Shown here: positions 1 through 8,618 of the stretch, piece by piece
How positions within the stretch are numbered: the first letter of the stretch is position 1
Layout of the letters: each line of letters opens with the position of its first letter
Assembly (NCBI GenBank): GCA_964343305.1
Contig: CAYFJO010000055.1
Location: forward strand, 1-38,257
DNA from: CAYFJO01 sp964343305
GTDB lineage: Bacteria > Planctomycetota > Planctomycetia > Pirellulales > Pirellulaceae
Direction: 5' to 3'
DNA: 38,257 nucleotides
Made by a program: the position numbers and the translations under genes
The notes under the pieces: model-generated
Databases searched by the model: none
Told to the model about the DNA's origin: nothing
The model's input: only the letters and a program-made list of their open reading frames with translations

Positions 1-732
1 GGCGTCTCGTGGGCCGCCTCGCCACCTTCAGATGTCGACGTGATCACTCTCAAGTGGCTCAAAGAGCTTGAGCTACTAAAGCAATTGCCGTTCTGGAAGC
101 GAGTGCGCAGGCATCCGCTTGAGAATGGTTTGGCTATTGCAATTCTTGCAGGCATGATCGTCGTGGCGACTGTGATCACGATGAAGTTGATGCACGCGAT
201 TCGAAAGCCGAGTCCCTGTGGTTCGCCAGAGCGACTTCACTTTGCAGTCCCCATTTGTCTTGTGATCTTGTCGCTTGGCGGAGTTGCCATCGCGGGATAT
301 CTGTCGCTGGTCCACGAGATGGGACGCAATGCAGTCTGTTTCATTGTAGGAGATTGCAATTCGGTACTTCAAAGCGAATATGCGTATCTATTCGGTGTGC
401 CAGTGAGCTTCCTTGGGCTGAGCAGTTTTTTGGCGCTCTTGCTGGCTTCGATTCTTTGTGCCGTACCGCGATATTCGCAGGCGATGATTACCACGGTATT
501 TGGCATGTCGCTGCTGGGGACTTTCGCATTCATCTATTTTACGTTTCTGGAGCCATTCATCATCGGTGCGATTTGTAGTTGGTGTTTAGCGTCGGCGGTC
601 ACCATGACAACCATGCTTCTTGTCTCAGCACGATCTGGCCTTAACACGATTGCGATGTTTCACCAACCGAAAGCGGCGACAAAATCTGAAACAGTTTCGA
701 ACGAGCCGCCGGAATCCTCCACTGAATCCTAG
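1..732 (+). CDS. VKOR-family (vitamin K epoxide reductase-like) membrane oxidoreductase, possibly 5'-incomplete
   Basis: Integral membrane protein expected to re-oxidise periplasmic disulfide-forming partners using quinone. Numbering from the GTG at position 40: hydrophobic helices at about 30-50, 68-90, 118-140, 148-170 and 175-197. The VKOR signature is complete: the loop pair C100/C106 followed by N-S-V-L-x-S, then the redox C-S-W-C motif at 179-182 next to the quinone site. There is no C-terminal thioredoxin domain, unlike many bacterial VKORs, so a separate Trx-like partner is inferred. The reading frame has no stop between position 1 and the GTG at 40, and the N-terminus after that GTG is an unusual charged stretch before an extra helix. 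The true start may therefore lie outside the window. Family assignment is secure; the start is not. Confidence 0.85.
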   Translation, partial: GVSWAASPPSDVDVITLKWLKELELLKQLPFWKRVRRHPLENGLAIAILAGMIVVATVITMKLMHAIRKPSPCGSPERLHFAVPICLVILSLGGVAIAGYLSLVHEMGRNAVCFIVGDCNSVLQSEYAYLFGVPVSFLGLSSFLALLLASILCAVPRYSQAMITTVFGMSLLGTFAFIYFTFLEPFIIGAICSWCLASAVTMTTMLLVSARSGLNTIAMFHQPKAATKSETVSNEPPESSTES

Positions 733-734
733 GC

Positions 735-994
735 TGCGCGCACAAAAAAACCGGACCAACCAATTGTTAGTCCGGCTACTTGCTGCGGGTCTGTACCCAG
801 ATTGAATCAATCTATAAAAGCGACAGGGGGGCTGCCGTTGGTTCCGGGCTCTGCGCTTCAATTGCGGAAGCGTAGAGAAGCCTCAAAGAAGGCGGATCCG
901 AAAAGGATTTCACTTGTGTCTAATCAGTGATACTAAATATGTATGTCACAATTCGCGAGGCGTCAAACGATGGACAAGATTTTCCGCAATGTTG
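735..994. other. Structured gap between vkor gene and transglutaminase-like gene
   Basis: No convincing ORF. It holds a hairpin with arms at 849-859 and 867-877 (11 bp, one mismatch, 7-nt loop) and the minus-strand terminator annotated separately. It is either the long 3' UTR of the minus-strand gene ending at 995 or a small RNA that ends at that terminator. Confidence 0.4.
744..775 (-). terminator. Rho-independent terminator (minus strand)
   Basis: On the minus strand a hairpin with perfect 6-bp CCGGAC/GTCCGG ends (751-756 and 770-775, with further partial pairing inside) is followed directly by seven T (744-750). This is a classical intrinsic terminator for transcripts coming from the minus-strand gene ending at 995. 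On the plus strand the A-run precedes the stem, so it is not a good terminator for the vkor gene. Confidence 0.75.
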
Positions 995-1963
995 TCATTT
1001 TTCAACACGGATTGCCGCGACGGTTGCACGATCTCGAATGGCGCGGAGCAGGATCAAGTGCGACTGTTTATAGAAGTCGACGTGAGGATAACGCTGGACG
1101 CAATTCTGGAGTAACTGTGCCGCACGACCGTATTCACCTTCACGGCACAATTGTTTAACCCATGAGCTGTGGATGTGTACTCGGTTGGTCAAAAGCGTGT
1201 GTTGGTCGGTAGACCATGGCTTGGCGCGTTCCAACACGGTGATCGAATCGGCAAATTGTCCGTCGTCCGCCAGAATCAGCGACCAGTTGTTCAGCGCGGA
1301 TGCAAGGCCGTCCTCCGTTGGCTGATGATACGGATCAAGTTCGTGGCTACGCCGTAACATCGAGGTCGCCGCCGAAAACTGATTTCGCTTGGCGAGATTC
1401 AATCCCATGTTGTAGTAGACGCGGGCGACAAGCTGAACGTCGCTGATGGGTGTAGCAGTCAGGCTCAATCCAGGGGGTTTCCCCGTTGAAAACCACTGGG
1501 CACACGTGGTTTCGATCTCCATCGCACCCAGGCGGCAGCACACGTGGTCAGGAGTTTCCACGACGGTTGTTGGCACGTCGAAGTGTCTGCAAAAGCAACG
1601 TAGCACAATTGTTGCCGTAAGGCAGTTGTAGTGCCCCTCGTCCAAGGTGCGCGTGATGTCGTTGCAATCGACTTGATACTCGCCGGTGAGCACTCGGCGG
1701 TGCATGAATTCAAAGAGCACGAGAACTCTTTCCGACGGCACCTTCGAGGAGAGGTGCGGTTGGACGTCGGCACACAGATTGCGAAACCGCTGTTCGGCTT
1801 GTTCTGCCTTCTCGATCGTGGACGAAGCTAGACTCGCGGCTCTCAGCAATTCAACGTCGCCGGCCAAGGCCGCGCAACACGCGAGTGCCCAAAACATGAT
1901 TGCAAGTGTGAATGGAAATCGGATCACAGTTCGATGCGCGCGTAGAGTGGGTGTTGGGAACAC
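995..1963 (-). CDS. Secreted transglutaminase-like protein with TPR repeats
   Basis: 322 residues from a GTG start. A hydrophobic segment (about residues 17-36, ending A-L-A-G) looks like a signal peptide or anchor; the ATG at residue 23 is a shorter alternative start. Residues about 70-160 resemble the transglutaminase/SirB1-like fold: a D-E-G-x-Y-N-C block carries the candidate catalytic Cys, and P-D-H about 30 residues later supplies the candidate His. The second half (about 175-310) has TPR-like helices, including a Y-Y-N-M-G-L-N-L-A helix followed by S-H-E-L-D-P-Y. It is probably periplasmic; its substrate is unknown. The gene lies 43 bp downstream of ribBA on the same strand but has no evident link to flavin synthesis. 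Fold assignment rests on motif reading only. Confidence 0.6.
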   Translation of the reverse strand: MFPTPTLRAHRTVIRFPFTLAIMFWALACCAALAGDVELLRAASLASSTIEKAEQAEQRFRNLCADVQPHLSSKVPSERVLVLFEFMHRRVLTGEYQVDCNDITRTLDEGHYNCLTATIVLRCFCRHFDVPTTVVETPDHVCCRLGAMEIETTCAQWFSTGKPPGLSLTATPISDVQLVARVYYNMGLNLAKRNQFSAATSMLRRSHELDPYHQPTEDGLASALNNWSLILADDGQFADSITVLERAKPWSTDQHTLLTNRVHIHSSWVKQLCREGEYGRAAQLLQNCVQRYPHVDFYKQSHLILLRAIRDRATVAAIRVEK

Positions 1964-2006
1964 TGACCCAAAAGGATACGTTGCAAAAAAGCAACATGCG
2001 GCAAGA

Positions 2007-3263
2007 TTACGCGTCGGGCGGCAAGTCGTGGCCTAATTTGTCGCGCTTGGTGGCCAGATATTTCGCATTGTGCTCATTAATCGGCGTGACAATCGGCACT
2101 TGGTCCACAACATGCAGGTCGAAGCCAAGCAGATTGGGGGCTTGCGTCTTCTTCGGATTATTCGTCAAAAGCCGAATTTCCGACAAACCTAGATCCTTGA
2201 GGATCTGGATGCCGATGCCGTAGTCACGCATGTCGGCCTTGTAGCCCAGCGCCCGGTTGGCTTCAACGGTGTCGAGTCCTGATTCCTGTAGCGCGTAGGC
2301 TTTGATCTTTTCCTTCAAACCGATGCCGCGACCTTCTTGTGGCAAATAAACCAACACGCCACTGCCTTCGCGACAGATCATGTCCAACGCGATGTGCAAC
2401 TGGTCGCCGCAATCACAGCGCAACGAGTTGATCAGATCGCCGGTAAAGCAACTGGAGTGCACGCGGACGAGCGGGGCTTGAGGTGCAATGGCCAGGTCGC
2501 CGTGTACCAGGGCAACGGGTTCCTGGTCTTCGTACCTCACGTCATACACAACGATGTCGAAGTCGCCGTACTTGGTTGGCAGTTGAGCTTCGGCCGCGCG
2601 CGAGACAAGTTTTTCGCTGAGGCGACGATAGGCGATCAGTTGTTCGATCGAAGTGATTTGCAGGTTGTGCTTAGCGGCGATTTCGAACAGTTTTTCTCGC
2701 GATGCTCGGTTGCCCGTCTCGTCGAGGATTTCGCAGAGAACGCCCGCCGGAGCCAATCCGGCCATGCGAACCAGATCGACGGTGGCTTCTGTGTGGCCCG
2801 CGCGGCGCAGCACACCGCCTTCTTTGGCCAACAAGCAATGGACATGACCTGGGCGAACAAAGTCTGCCGCTGTCGTATTGGGATTGATGATTTCACGAAC
2901 AGTGCGGCTGCGTTCTTCGACCGTGATGCCCGTCTTGGACGAACAGTGGTCCAGCGGCGTGACGAACGGCGTGGACAGCGGAGCCGTGTTGGACTCAACC
3001 AACGGTTTCAACTCCAGTCGTTTGGCCACGTCCGGCAGAACAGGCATGCAGAACTCACCTCGGCCGCTGATCACGAAGTTGACCGTCTGTGGCGTCGCAA
3101 ATTCCGCGGCGGCGATAAAATCGCCTTCGTTTTCGCGATCTTCGTCGTCGACCACGATGACGACTTCGCCGCGAGCGATCGCATCGACGGCCTGCTGGAC
3201 GCTAGAAAACTCGTTTGCCACGATAGCACCTTTTTGGGGATCGTTGTCCGATGTGTCGTTCAA
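2007..3263 (-). CDS. ribBA: RibBA: 3,4-dihydroxy-2-butanone-4-phosphate synthase / GTP cyclohydrolase II
   Basis: Bifunctional riboflavin-pathway enzyme of 418 residues. The N-terminal DHBP synthase makes the four-carbon unit from ribulose 5-phosphate: D-D-E-D-R-E-N-E-G-D at 39-48 and R-A-G-H-T-E-A-T at 154-161. The C-terminal GTP cyclohydrolase II opens GTP: zinc ligands C272, C283 and C285 in C-F-T-G-D...L-R-C-D-C, the Q-E-G-R-G-I-G-L loop at 309-316, and L-L-T-N-N-P-K-K at 365-372. Both active sites look intact. The start is uncertain: a GTG at 3221, preceded by AAAGGTG, would give an N-terminus of the usual family length, and a perfect TATAAT at 3269-3274 sits only 5 bp before the ATG at 3263. 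No FMN riboswitch was recognised upstream. Confidence 0.96.
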   Translation of the reverse strand: MNDTSDNDPQKGAIVANEFSSVQQAVDAIARGEVVIVVDDEDRENEGDFIAAAEFATPQTVNFVISGRGEFCMPVLPDVAKRLELKPLVESNTAPLSTPFVTPLDHCSSKTGITVEERSRTVREIINPNTTAADFVRPGHVHCLLAKEGGVLRRAGHTEATVDLVRMAGLAPAGVLCEILDETGNRASREKLFEIAAKHNLQITSIEQLIAYRRLSEKLVSRAAEAQLPTKYGDFDIVVYDVRYEDQEPVALVHGDLAIAPQAPLVRVHSSCFTGDLINSLRCDCGDQLHIALDMICREGSGVLVYLPQEGRGIGLKEKIKAYALQESGLDTVEANRALGYKADMRDYGIGIQILKDLGLSEIRLLTNNPKKTQAPNLLGFDLHVVDQVPIVTPINEHNAKYLATKRDKLGHDLPPDA

Positions 3264-3268
3264 CCGGT

Positions 3269-3274
3269 ATTATA
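3269..3274 (-). promoter_or_regulatory. Candidate -10 box for ribBA
   Basis: Perfect TATAAT on the minus strand in the 70-bp divergent gap between ribBA and the esterase gene. No good -35 is seen at 17 bp. Its closeness to the annotated ATG implies either a nearly leaderless mRNA or use of the GTG start at 3221. Confidence 0.35.
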
Positions 3275-3333
3275 GATGAAGGACGAAGGACCAAATACCC
3301 GATGGCGAATACTCAAGCACGAAGGAATAATGA

Positions 3334-4206
3334 ATGTTGCTCCGGAAAACGTTGTTTCTAACAGTTGTGGCCACCTTGCTGATCGCGGCGGATTGTGTTT
3401 CTGCCGATGAGCGATTCGAGAAATTCTCGGATGTCACCTACGTGACTCGCGGAGATGACGAAATCCTAGCGGACGTTTATGTGCCTATGGGTGACGGTCC
3501 GTTTCCCAGCGTCTTGATGGTCCACGGCGGAGCTTGGCGAATTGGAAGTAAATGGTCGATGCGAGGTCACGCCCGAAACCTGGCGAAGGACGGGTACACG
3601 GTGGTGAACATCAACTATCGACTAGCACCCAAGCACAAATTCCCGGCGCAAATCGACGATTGCAAAGAAGCCGTACGATGGATGAGACACAGCGCGGACA
3701 AGTACAAAATTGACGTGAAGCGAATCGCGGGATATGGCTACTCAGCGGGCGCCCATCTGGTTTGTTTACTGGGGACAACGGATGCATCGGATGGTTTGGA
3801 GGGCGAGGCAGTGGACGCCGAGAAATCGGATACGCGGCTGCAAGCGGTCGTAGGCGGAGGGACGCCGTGCGATTTCACGTGGATTCCGCGCGGCGGCAAA
3901 TCGCTGGTCTACTGGTTGGGCGCGACGCGTGCCGAAGATCCCGACGTCTATCGCCAAGCGTCGCCGATTAGTTTTGTCAGCAAGGGCGACCCGCCGGTGT
4001 TTTTGTTTCACGGTACGGACGACAAAATCGTGCCTTTCGGCAGCGCGGATCGGATGGTCAAGCGATTGAAAGAAATGAAAGTGGCAGTCGAATTGCTGGA
4101 ACTTTCGGACAAAGGGCACATCCCAGCGTTTCTTGACCAGACCGCGAAGCAGCGATCCTTGGAGTTCTTGAATCGCGTCATGAAAGAGGAAAAGACAAGC
4201 GAATGA
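3334..4206 (+). CDS. Secreted alpha/beta-hydrolase esterase (BD-FAE / acetyl-esterase-like)
   Basis: 290 residues with a clear Sec signal peptide (K-T-L-F-L-T-V-V-A-T-L-L-I-A-A, cleavage near residue 24). The serine hydrolase machinery is complete: oxyanion H-G-G-A-W at 64-68, nucleophile elbow G-Y-S-A-G with S137, acid D229 or D230 in F-H-G-T-D-D, and H262 in D-K-G-H. The layout matches BD-FAE/PF20434-type carboxylesterases, which remove acetyl or feruloyl groups from polysaccharides or act on small esters. A role in periplasmic polysaccharide breakdown is inferred from the family and from the sulfatase-rich background, not from its neighbours. It is divergent from ribBA and convergent with the WD40 gene. 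Confidence 0.85.
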   Translation: MLLRKTLFLTVVATLLIAADCVSADERFEKFSDVTYVTRGDDEILADVYVPMGDGPFPSVLMVHGGAWRIGSKWSMRGHARNLAKDGYTVVNINYRLAPKHKFPAQIDDCKEAVRWMRHSADKYKIDVKRIAGYGYSAGAHLVCLLGTTDASDGLEGEAVDAEKSDTRLQAVVGGGTPCDFTWIPRGGKSLVYWLGATRAEDPDVYRQASPISFVSKGDPPVFLFHGTDDKIVPFGSADRMVKRLKEMKVAVELLELSDKGHIPAFLDQTAKQRSLEFLNRVMKEEKTSE

Positions 4207-4272
4207 GCTTTCGACGATTCCACGATGGTTCAATCGTTGCCAAAATGCGCTACGGCAAGGAAATCAATGAGA

Positions 4273-6078
4273 CTACTGGATTCCTTGGGCGGAAATCTTC
4301 GCAGTGCCGTAGGCTCCGTCGTGCGGACCAGGTTTTGCCACGAGTCTCGGAAGTGGTTTGTTGATGAAGAACGACACGTCCGGCTTGGTATATTCGGCGA
4401 GCGCGTCCTCGATTGACTGGCCTTCTTTGCGGCGGAGCAGGGTCGGGGCTGCTTTAACTAGCTGCGTTTGCCACATGACGTTGCCGTCATACTTCAGCGT
4501 CATTTTGTAAATCTGCTCGGTGACTTGCACCGTGTCGTTCCCGCCTCGGATGCGGCCCAGGCGGCGGAAGGTGATCGAGCGGGTCTTACCTTTTTCGGAA
4601 ACTGCCTCAAGGACAATTTTCGAATTTGGCGACACGCTGATGCCGTTTTCGTCCAAGCGCGCTGAGAGGGTTTGTTCGACCTGCGACTTATGATTGGGAG
4701 CGGCCGGGGTTTTGACATCGAGTTTGACCTGACTTCCTGGCTTAAGGAGCAATAGTTCGTCGGCGGGCGGCAACGCGGCGGATTTCAAAGCGGCTTCGTG
4801 CGGAAACTGGCCAGGATAGAGCGCCTTGCCTGCACCAAGTCCGACGACACACCAGAATCGGTCGCCCAGCATCTCACCGTCCTTGATGCCGTCGTATTTC
4901 CAAAAAATGACACGTCGGTCGACATCGACCAGGAACGAGGGGCCGACGTATCGCACCATCACGTGCTGATTGCTGACCCAGTCGAGTTTGCTGGCCTTTT
5001 CGATGCCGGTCAGATAGAGGTCGCGAACGCGCTCTCCTTTTTCACAATCCCAGACTTGTAGGCGTCCGCCTTGTGCGTGGAGGGCCAGCAATTGTCCGTC
5101 GGGTGAAAATGCAAACTTCATGAACACGCCCTCACCACCAGCCAACTTGCCCAGCGACTTGCCCGTCATGGCGTCGAACACGAACATGCCTTCTTTGGTC
5201 GTCACGGCCATATATTTTCCGTTGGCACTGACGGCAGATTTGTTGTTGGCCTTGGTTTTGATGAAGTAGATCGCCTTCTTGTTGGGAATGTTCCACAACA
5301 TCAATTCGCCACCGGCAGCGACGGTCAGCAGATGATCTGCGTCGACAAAGTGCGCGTCGCCGACATCTTTCCGCGATGCCTCAGAAACCGCGAAGGGCCT
5401 CCAGGACGTGACCTTCTTTGGCTCGGCACCTGAAATATCCCAGATGTCAAGATTGTCATTCTTCCCTGGTCCTGGATCGGGCCGCGCCGCGAGCAATTTG
5501 CCAGTCGGATCGACATCAAAGAACACCGTCTTCTCTTCAAAGGAAACCGTTCCCATCGTTTTACCCGCCGCCAGGTCGACTCGTTCTATTCTCTTCGTCA
5601 CCGTGCCGCCGTCGCGACTGGATCGAAGAATGAACGCCTTGCCGCCCTCGCGATCAAAGCCGAGGACTTTGATACCTTCGAAAAATGGGTGCCCAACATG
5701 CGGCGACAAGAGAATTGGCTTTTCGACCAACGGTTTGACGGGTTGAATCGGCGGGCTGGGCTTGAGTGACCAGGTTGTTGGACCGTAGGCCGCAACTCTA
5801 TTCGGTGCCTGCTTTCCTTCGCCAAACGGATTCCCTGTTCCGGCCCCGTTTGCTTTGCGAATCTTGTTTTTGAAAACAGGCACGTTTCGCTCACGACCGT
5901 TGCGATCGACTTTGACGGTGAAAACGCTGTCCGATCGCTTTTCGACAATCTCGCCCGAATACCACTTTGGACCAAATTGGACTTCGACCTTGTCACCTGG
6001 CTTGAAGTCTTCTGCTTTTGCACCGTATGTGCACCCAGCAATCAGTCCAACAATGATGAATCGTTGCAATGCTGACAT
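4273..6078 (-). CDS. Secreted WD40-type beta-propeller protein with N-terminal Tudor-like domain
   Basis: 601 residues from the ATG at 6078, chosen because AAGGA lies 7 nt upstream; the longer reading would need a TTG. A signal peptide (residues 1-22, ending G-A-K-A) is followed by a small Tudor/Agenet-like domain (about 24-70: G-D-K-V-E-V-Q-F...K-W-Y-S-G-E-I-V), a linker, then degenerate WD40-like blades (for example F-S-P-D-G-Q-L-L-A-L-H and L-Q-V-W-D). The C-terminal 150 residues are not recognised. It starts 44 bp after the stop of the kinase gene and is probably the third gene of the sigma-kinase operon. The kinase ends in a domain resembling this protein's N-terminal one. It presumably acts in the periplasm; its ligand is unknown. 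Confidence 0.7.
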   Translation of the reverse strand: MSALQRFIIVGLIAGCTYGAKAEDFKPGDKVEVQFGPKWYSGEIVEKRSDSVFTVKVDRNGRERNVPVFKNKIRKANGAGTGNPFGEGKQAPNRVAAYGPTTWSLKPSPPIQPVKPLVEKPILLSPHVGHPFFEGIKVLGFDREGGKAFILRSSRDGGTVTKRIERVDLAAGKTMGTVSFEEKTVFFDVDPTGKLLAARPDPGPGKNDNLDIWDISGAEPKKVTSWRPFAVSEASRKDVGDAHFVDADHLLTVAAGGELMLWNIPNKKAIYFIKTKANNKSAVSANGKYMAVTTKEGMFVFDAMTGKSLGKLAGGEGVFMKFAFSPDGQLLALHAQGGRLQVWDCEKGERVRDLYLTGIEKASKLDWVSNQHVMVRYVGPSFLVDVDRRVIFWKYDGIKDGEMLGDRFWCVVGLGAGKALYPGQFPHEAALKSAALPPADELLLLKPGSQVKLDVKTPAAPNHKSQVEQTLSARLDENGISVSPNSKIVLEAVSEKGKTRSITFRRLGRIRGGNDTVQVTEQIYKMTLKYDGNVMWQTQLVKAAPTLLRRKEGQSIEDALAEYTKPDVSFFINKPLPRLVAKPGPHDGAYGTAKISAQGIQ

Positions 6079-6122
6079 GATGAATTCCTTATTCTTTAGC
6101 AATCGCTAGTTAGTAATTCAAA

Positions 6123-8618
6123 TCAATTTGATTTCGGAACCAGTCGAAGTCGGGCTCGTGAGAACGGCTGGTCCAATTCCGAGCCGAATCCAATCCAATG
6201 GATCTTGACCTGACCGTCGTCCAGTGTTTCGATGACTTTCACATCGTGCCACTTTCCGCCTCGGTAGGCTTGCAGCGGATCGTTGGCTTTGAGAACCGTC
6301 TCGCCAGTCACGCGTAGCTCCGCCGGAATGTCAGGCATCGTCAATGCATTGATGTGTGCCTGTTCTTTCGCCGAAATGGGTTGCGGTTCTGATTGGAAAC
6401 GCTTCATTTGGTCGGCCAGTTGTGATTCACTCAAGAGCGTGCATTGTAACGACACCGCGATTTCCTGAGTTCGATCTGTCACGTCCAGCGACATGGTCTT
6501 CTTCGTGACCAGACCTAGCTTCCGATTGAATTGCAGCTCGCTCGTTCCCGTCGCGGCAAAACGTGATTCGTCATCCGCACTGAACGTGTACCTGGTGTCT
6601 AAGACCACTTCGCCACCGCTTGATTTGGTGACGGAGGCACTAATCACTTTTTCGACATTGAGCGATTCGCTTTCATCTGTTTGTCGAAAGGGACTGGGAC
6701 GAAACCGGCTCGAGCGCCGGTAGACATCGATCTTCACTTCACTTTCGTGTTTCCATCGGCCGGTCTCTCCGAAGGTTTCAATGGGAATCTGGCCCAAACA
6801 TCCCAGGGCGAACGGCAAGTTTGCCTCACAACCGTTCTCTAACACTTTGCCATGACGGTCGACAACAAACTCGTGTTTGGGAAACGATCCGACGATTTCC
6901 CGAAACGACGGAAAACTGTTGCTGACGCGTGCGTAAGTGAAGACACTGGGGCCGCGCGAATTGTTTTTCGAGGAAAGGCGGCTGTCGAAACGGATGCGCG
7001 TATTTCCTTTTTTGCTCTCCACAACGTTGTAGACTAACGTGCCCTCCAGTGTTTCGGTGAGCGATCCGAGTTTTGCTTCCATCTTGATTGCATAGCCAAA
7101 CTTCATCTCTTTTTTCCAACTGTATCGAAGCGAGGGGACGCTGCTGTGGGCCGACTTCGGAATGCTCGGCGCTTTCACGTCAACCTTCTTGGGCTGGGAT
7201 TGTCGCTGATCGTTGTCGCCGGCTGCATTGCCCTTGTCCTTGTTCGGTTTTGATTGGCTGCCTTCGTTGTTTGCATTGGCCCTTGGCTTGGAAAGAGCGA
7301 GATATCCGATGCCACCCGCGAAGCAAACAAATAGAGCCGCGAACAATGCAAAACAGGCGAAAAGTTTGTACGCTCGTGAATCCAGCGTTGGCTCAACATC
7401 GAAATCTCCCCGCATCAACTCGATGGGTGTATGAGGGGCCATCGGCGGATTCGGTTGAGCCGTGTGTGGCGTGGGTTTCGTAGCTGTGTGAGCAGCAATC
7501 GCTGGTTTGTTGTTCAAATAGGCGTCGATCGCACGCGTCACGTCATTCATCGATGCGTAGCGATCTTCGAGCCGCTTGGCCATCATGGTTTCGCAAATCG
7601 TGGCGAGGTGCGGATCGTTGGCGAGCAATGAACTGCGTGGCACGTCGTCCGGACCCATGACCTGCCCGATAACCGAAATCACCGAGCCTCGATAAGGCAA
7701 CTGGCCGGTTAGCATTTCGTAAAAGATCACGCCCAATGAATAGACGTCCGCGGCCGGACCGATCGTCTCGTGGTCGCCGATCATCTGTTCCGGCGACATA
7801 TATGCCGGCGATCCAATGATCGCGCCCGCTTTGGTCGAACGAATGTCGGTTTGATCCGAGCAGCGGGCCAAACCAAAGTCCATCACAACCGGCTCGCCTT
7901 CGCCGTCGATCATAATATTGTTGGGTTTCAAGTCGCGATGAACAACGCCGCCATCGTGGGCTTTTTGCAGCGATTGTGCGAGCTTGCCGATGATCGTGGC
8001 GATTTCGCGCGGTCGCAGTTGATTGGTCGAAATGAAGTGCGATAGCGCCTCGCCCTCGATATAGGCCATCGCGATGAAGTGAATGTCGTTGATCTTGTCG
8101 ACGTCGAAGACGGGGCAAATGTGTGGACTGCGAAGCGTGGCGGCAACGCGAGCTTCACGATAAAACCGTTCGATCATTTCCGGCTCTTGCTGCTCGTCGA
8201 AGATCGGGATCTTCAACGCGACTTGGCGCGCGAGCTGTGTGTCGAATGCCAGATAAACGGAGCCCATCGCACCTTGGCCAAGCTCGCCTTCGACCCGGTA
8301 GCGACCGAATTCCGTGCCCGGCTCCAGATGAGGCCGTTGTCGGTTGTGCTTGGTTGTGACGGCTGAGTGCGTATCGAGCAGCGCGGAAGTCTCTGCGCTC
8401 GCATAGGCCTGCGAGTATTCAACAAGCGTCGGGCCAGCTAACGATTCGACTTCGCCCGCTGCATCAAAGAACGACGACAGCTCGTCGCGCAGATCTTCAT
8501 GCCGCGCAATAAAATCGTCTTGGTCGACCGGCTGGCCGGAATCAACCAGATCGAAGTACTCGACGATCGCCATGTCGACGCGATCAATATTCTCTTCTGC
8601 GTTGAGTGTGTTGTTCAT
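6123..8618 (-). CDS. Membrane Ser/Thr protein kinase (Hanks type) with periplasmic C-terminal half
   Basis: 831 residues. Residues 1-100 form a planctomycete-type leader (F-I-A-R-H-E-D-L-R-D-E-L). The kinase domain is about 105-370: glycine loop G-Q-G-A-M-G-S-V at 114-121, catalytic lysine K136 in V-A-L-K, H-R-D-L-K-P-N-N at 227-234, D-F-G-L-A at 247-251 and S-P-E-Q near 275. All key residues are present, so it should be active. A proline/threonine-rich linker leads to one membrane helix at about 419-442. The remaining 390 residues would be outside the cytoplasm and end in a Tudor-like module (about 775-828, with K-W-H-D-V-K-V and W-I-G-F-G-S-E-L-D). Its ATG overlaps the sigma gene stop as ATGA, indicating coupled translation. 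The kinase may control that sigma factor by phosphorylation (inference). Confidence 0.93.
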   Translation of the reverse strand: MNNTLNAEENIDRVDMAIVEYFDLVDSGQPVDQDDFIARHEDLRDELSSFFDAAGEVESLAGPTLVEYSQAYASAETSALLDTHSAVTTKHNRQRPHLEPGTEFGRYRVEGELGQGAMGSVYLAFDTQLARQVALKIPIFDEQQEPEMIERFYREARVAATLRSPHICPVFDVDKINDIHFIAMAYIEGEALSHFISTNQLRPREIATIIGKLAQSLQKAHDGGVVHRDLKPNNIMIDGEGEPVVMDFGLARCSDQTDIRSTKAGAIIGSPAYMSPEQMIGDHETIGPAADVYSLGVIFYEMLTGQLPYRGSVISVIGQVMGPDDVPRSSLLANDPHLATICETMMAKRLEDRYASMNDVTRAIDAYLNNKPAIAAHTATKPTPHTAQPNPPMAPHTPIELMRGDFDVEPTLDSRAYKLFACFALFAALFVCFAGGIGYLALSKPRANANNEGSQSKPNKDKGNAAGDNDQRQSQPKKVDVKAPSIPKSAHSSVPSLRYSWKKEMKFGYAIKMEAKLGSLTETLEGTLVYNVVESKKGNTRIRFDSRLSSKNNSRGPSVFTYARVSNSFPSFREIVGSFPKHEFVVDRHGKVLENGCEANLPFALGCLGQIPIETFGETGRWKHESEVKIDVYRRSSRFRPSPFRQTDESESLNVEKVISASVTKSSGGEVVLDTRYTFSADDESRFAATGTSELQFNRKLGLVTKKTMSLDVTDRTQEIAVSLQCTLLSESQLADQMKRFQSEPQPISAKEQAHINALTMPDIPAELRVTGETVLKANDPLQAYRGGKWHDVKVIETLDDGQVKIHWIGFGSELDQPFSRARLRLVPKSN

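Noticed and set aside
2337..3275. 312-codon plus-strand ORF opposite ribBA
   Set aside because: It is the antisense reading of a clearly identified ribBA gene; the translation has no recognisable domain.
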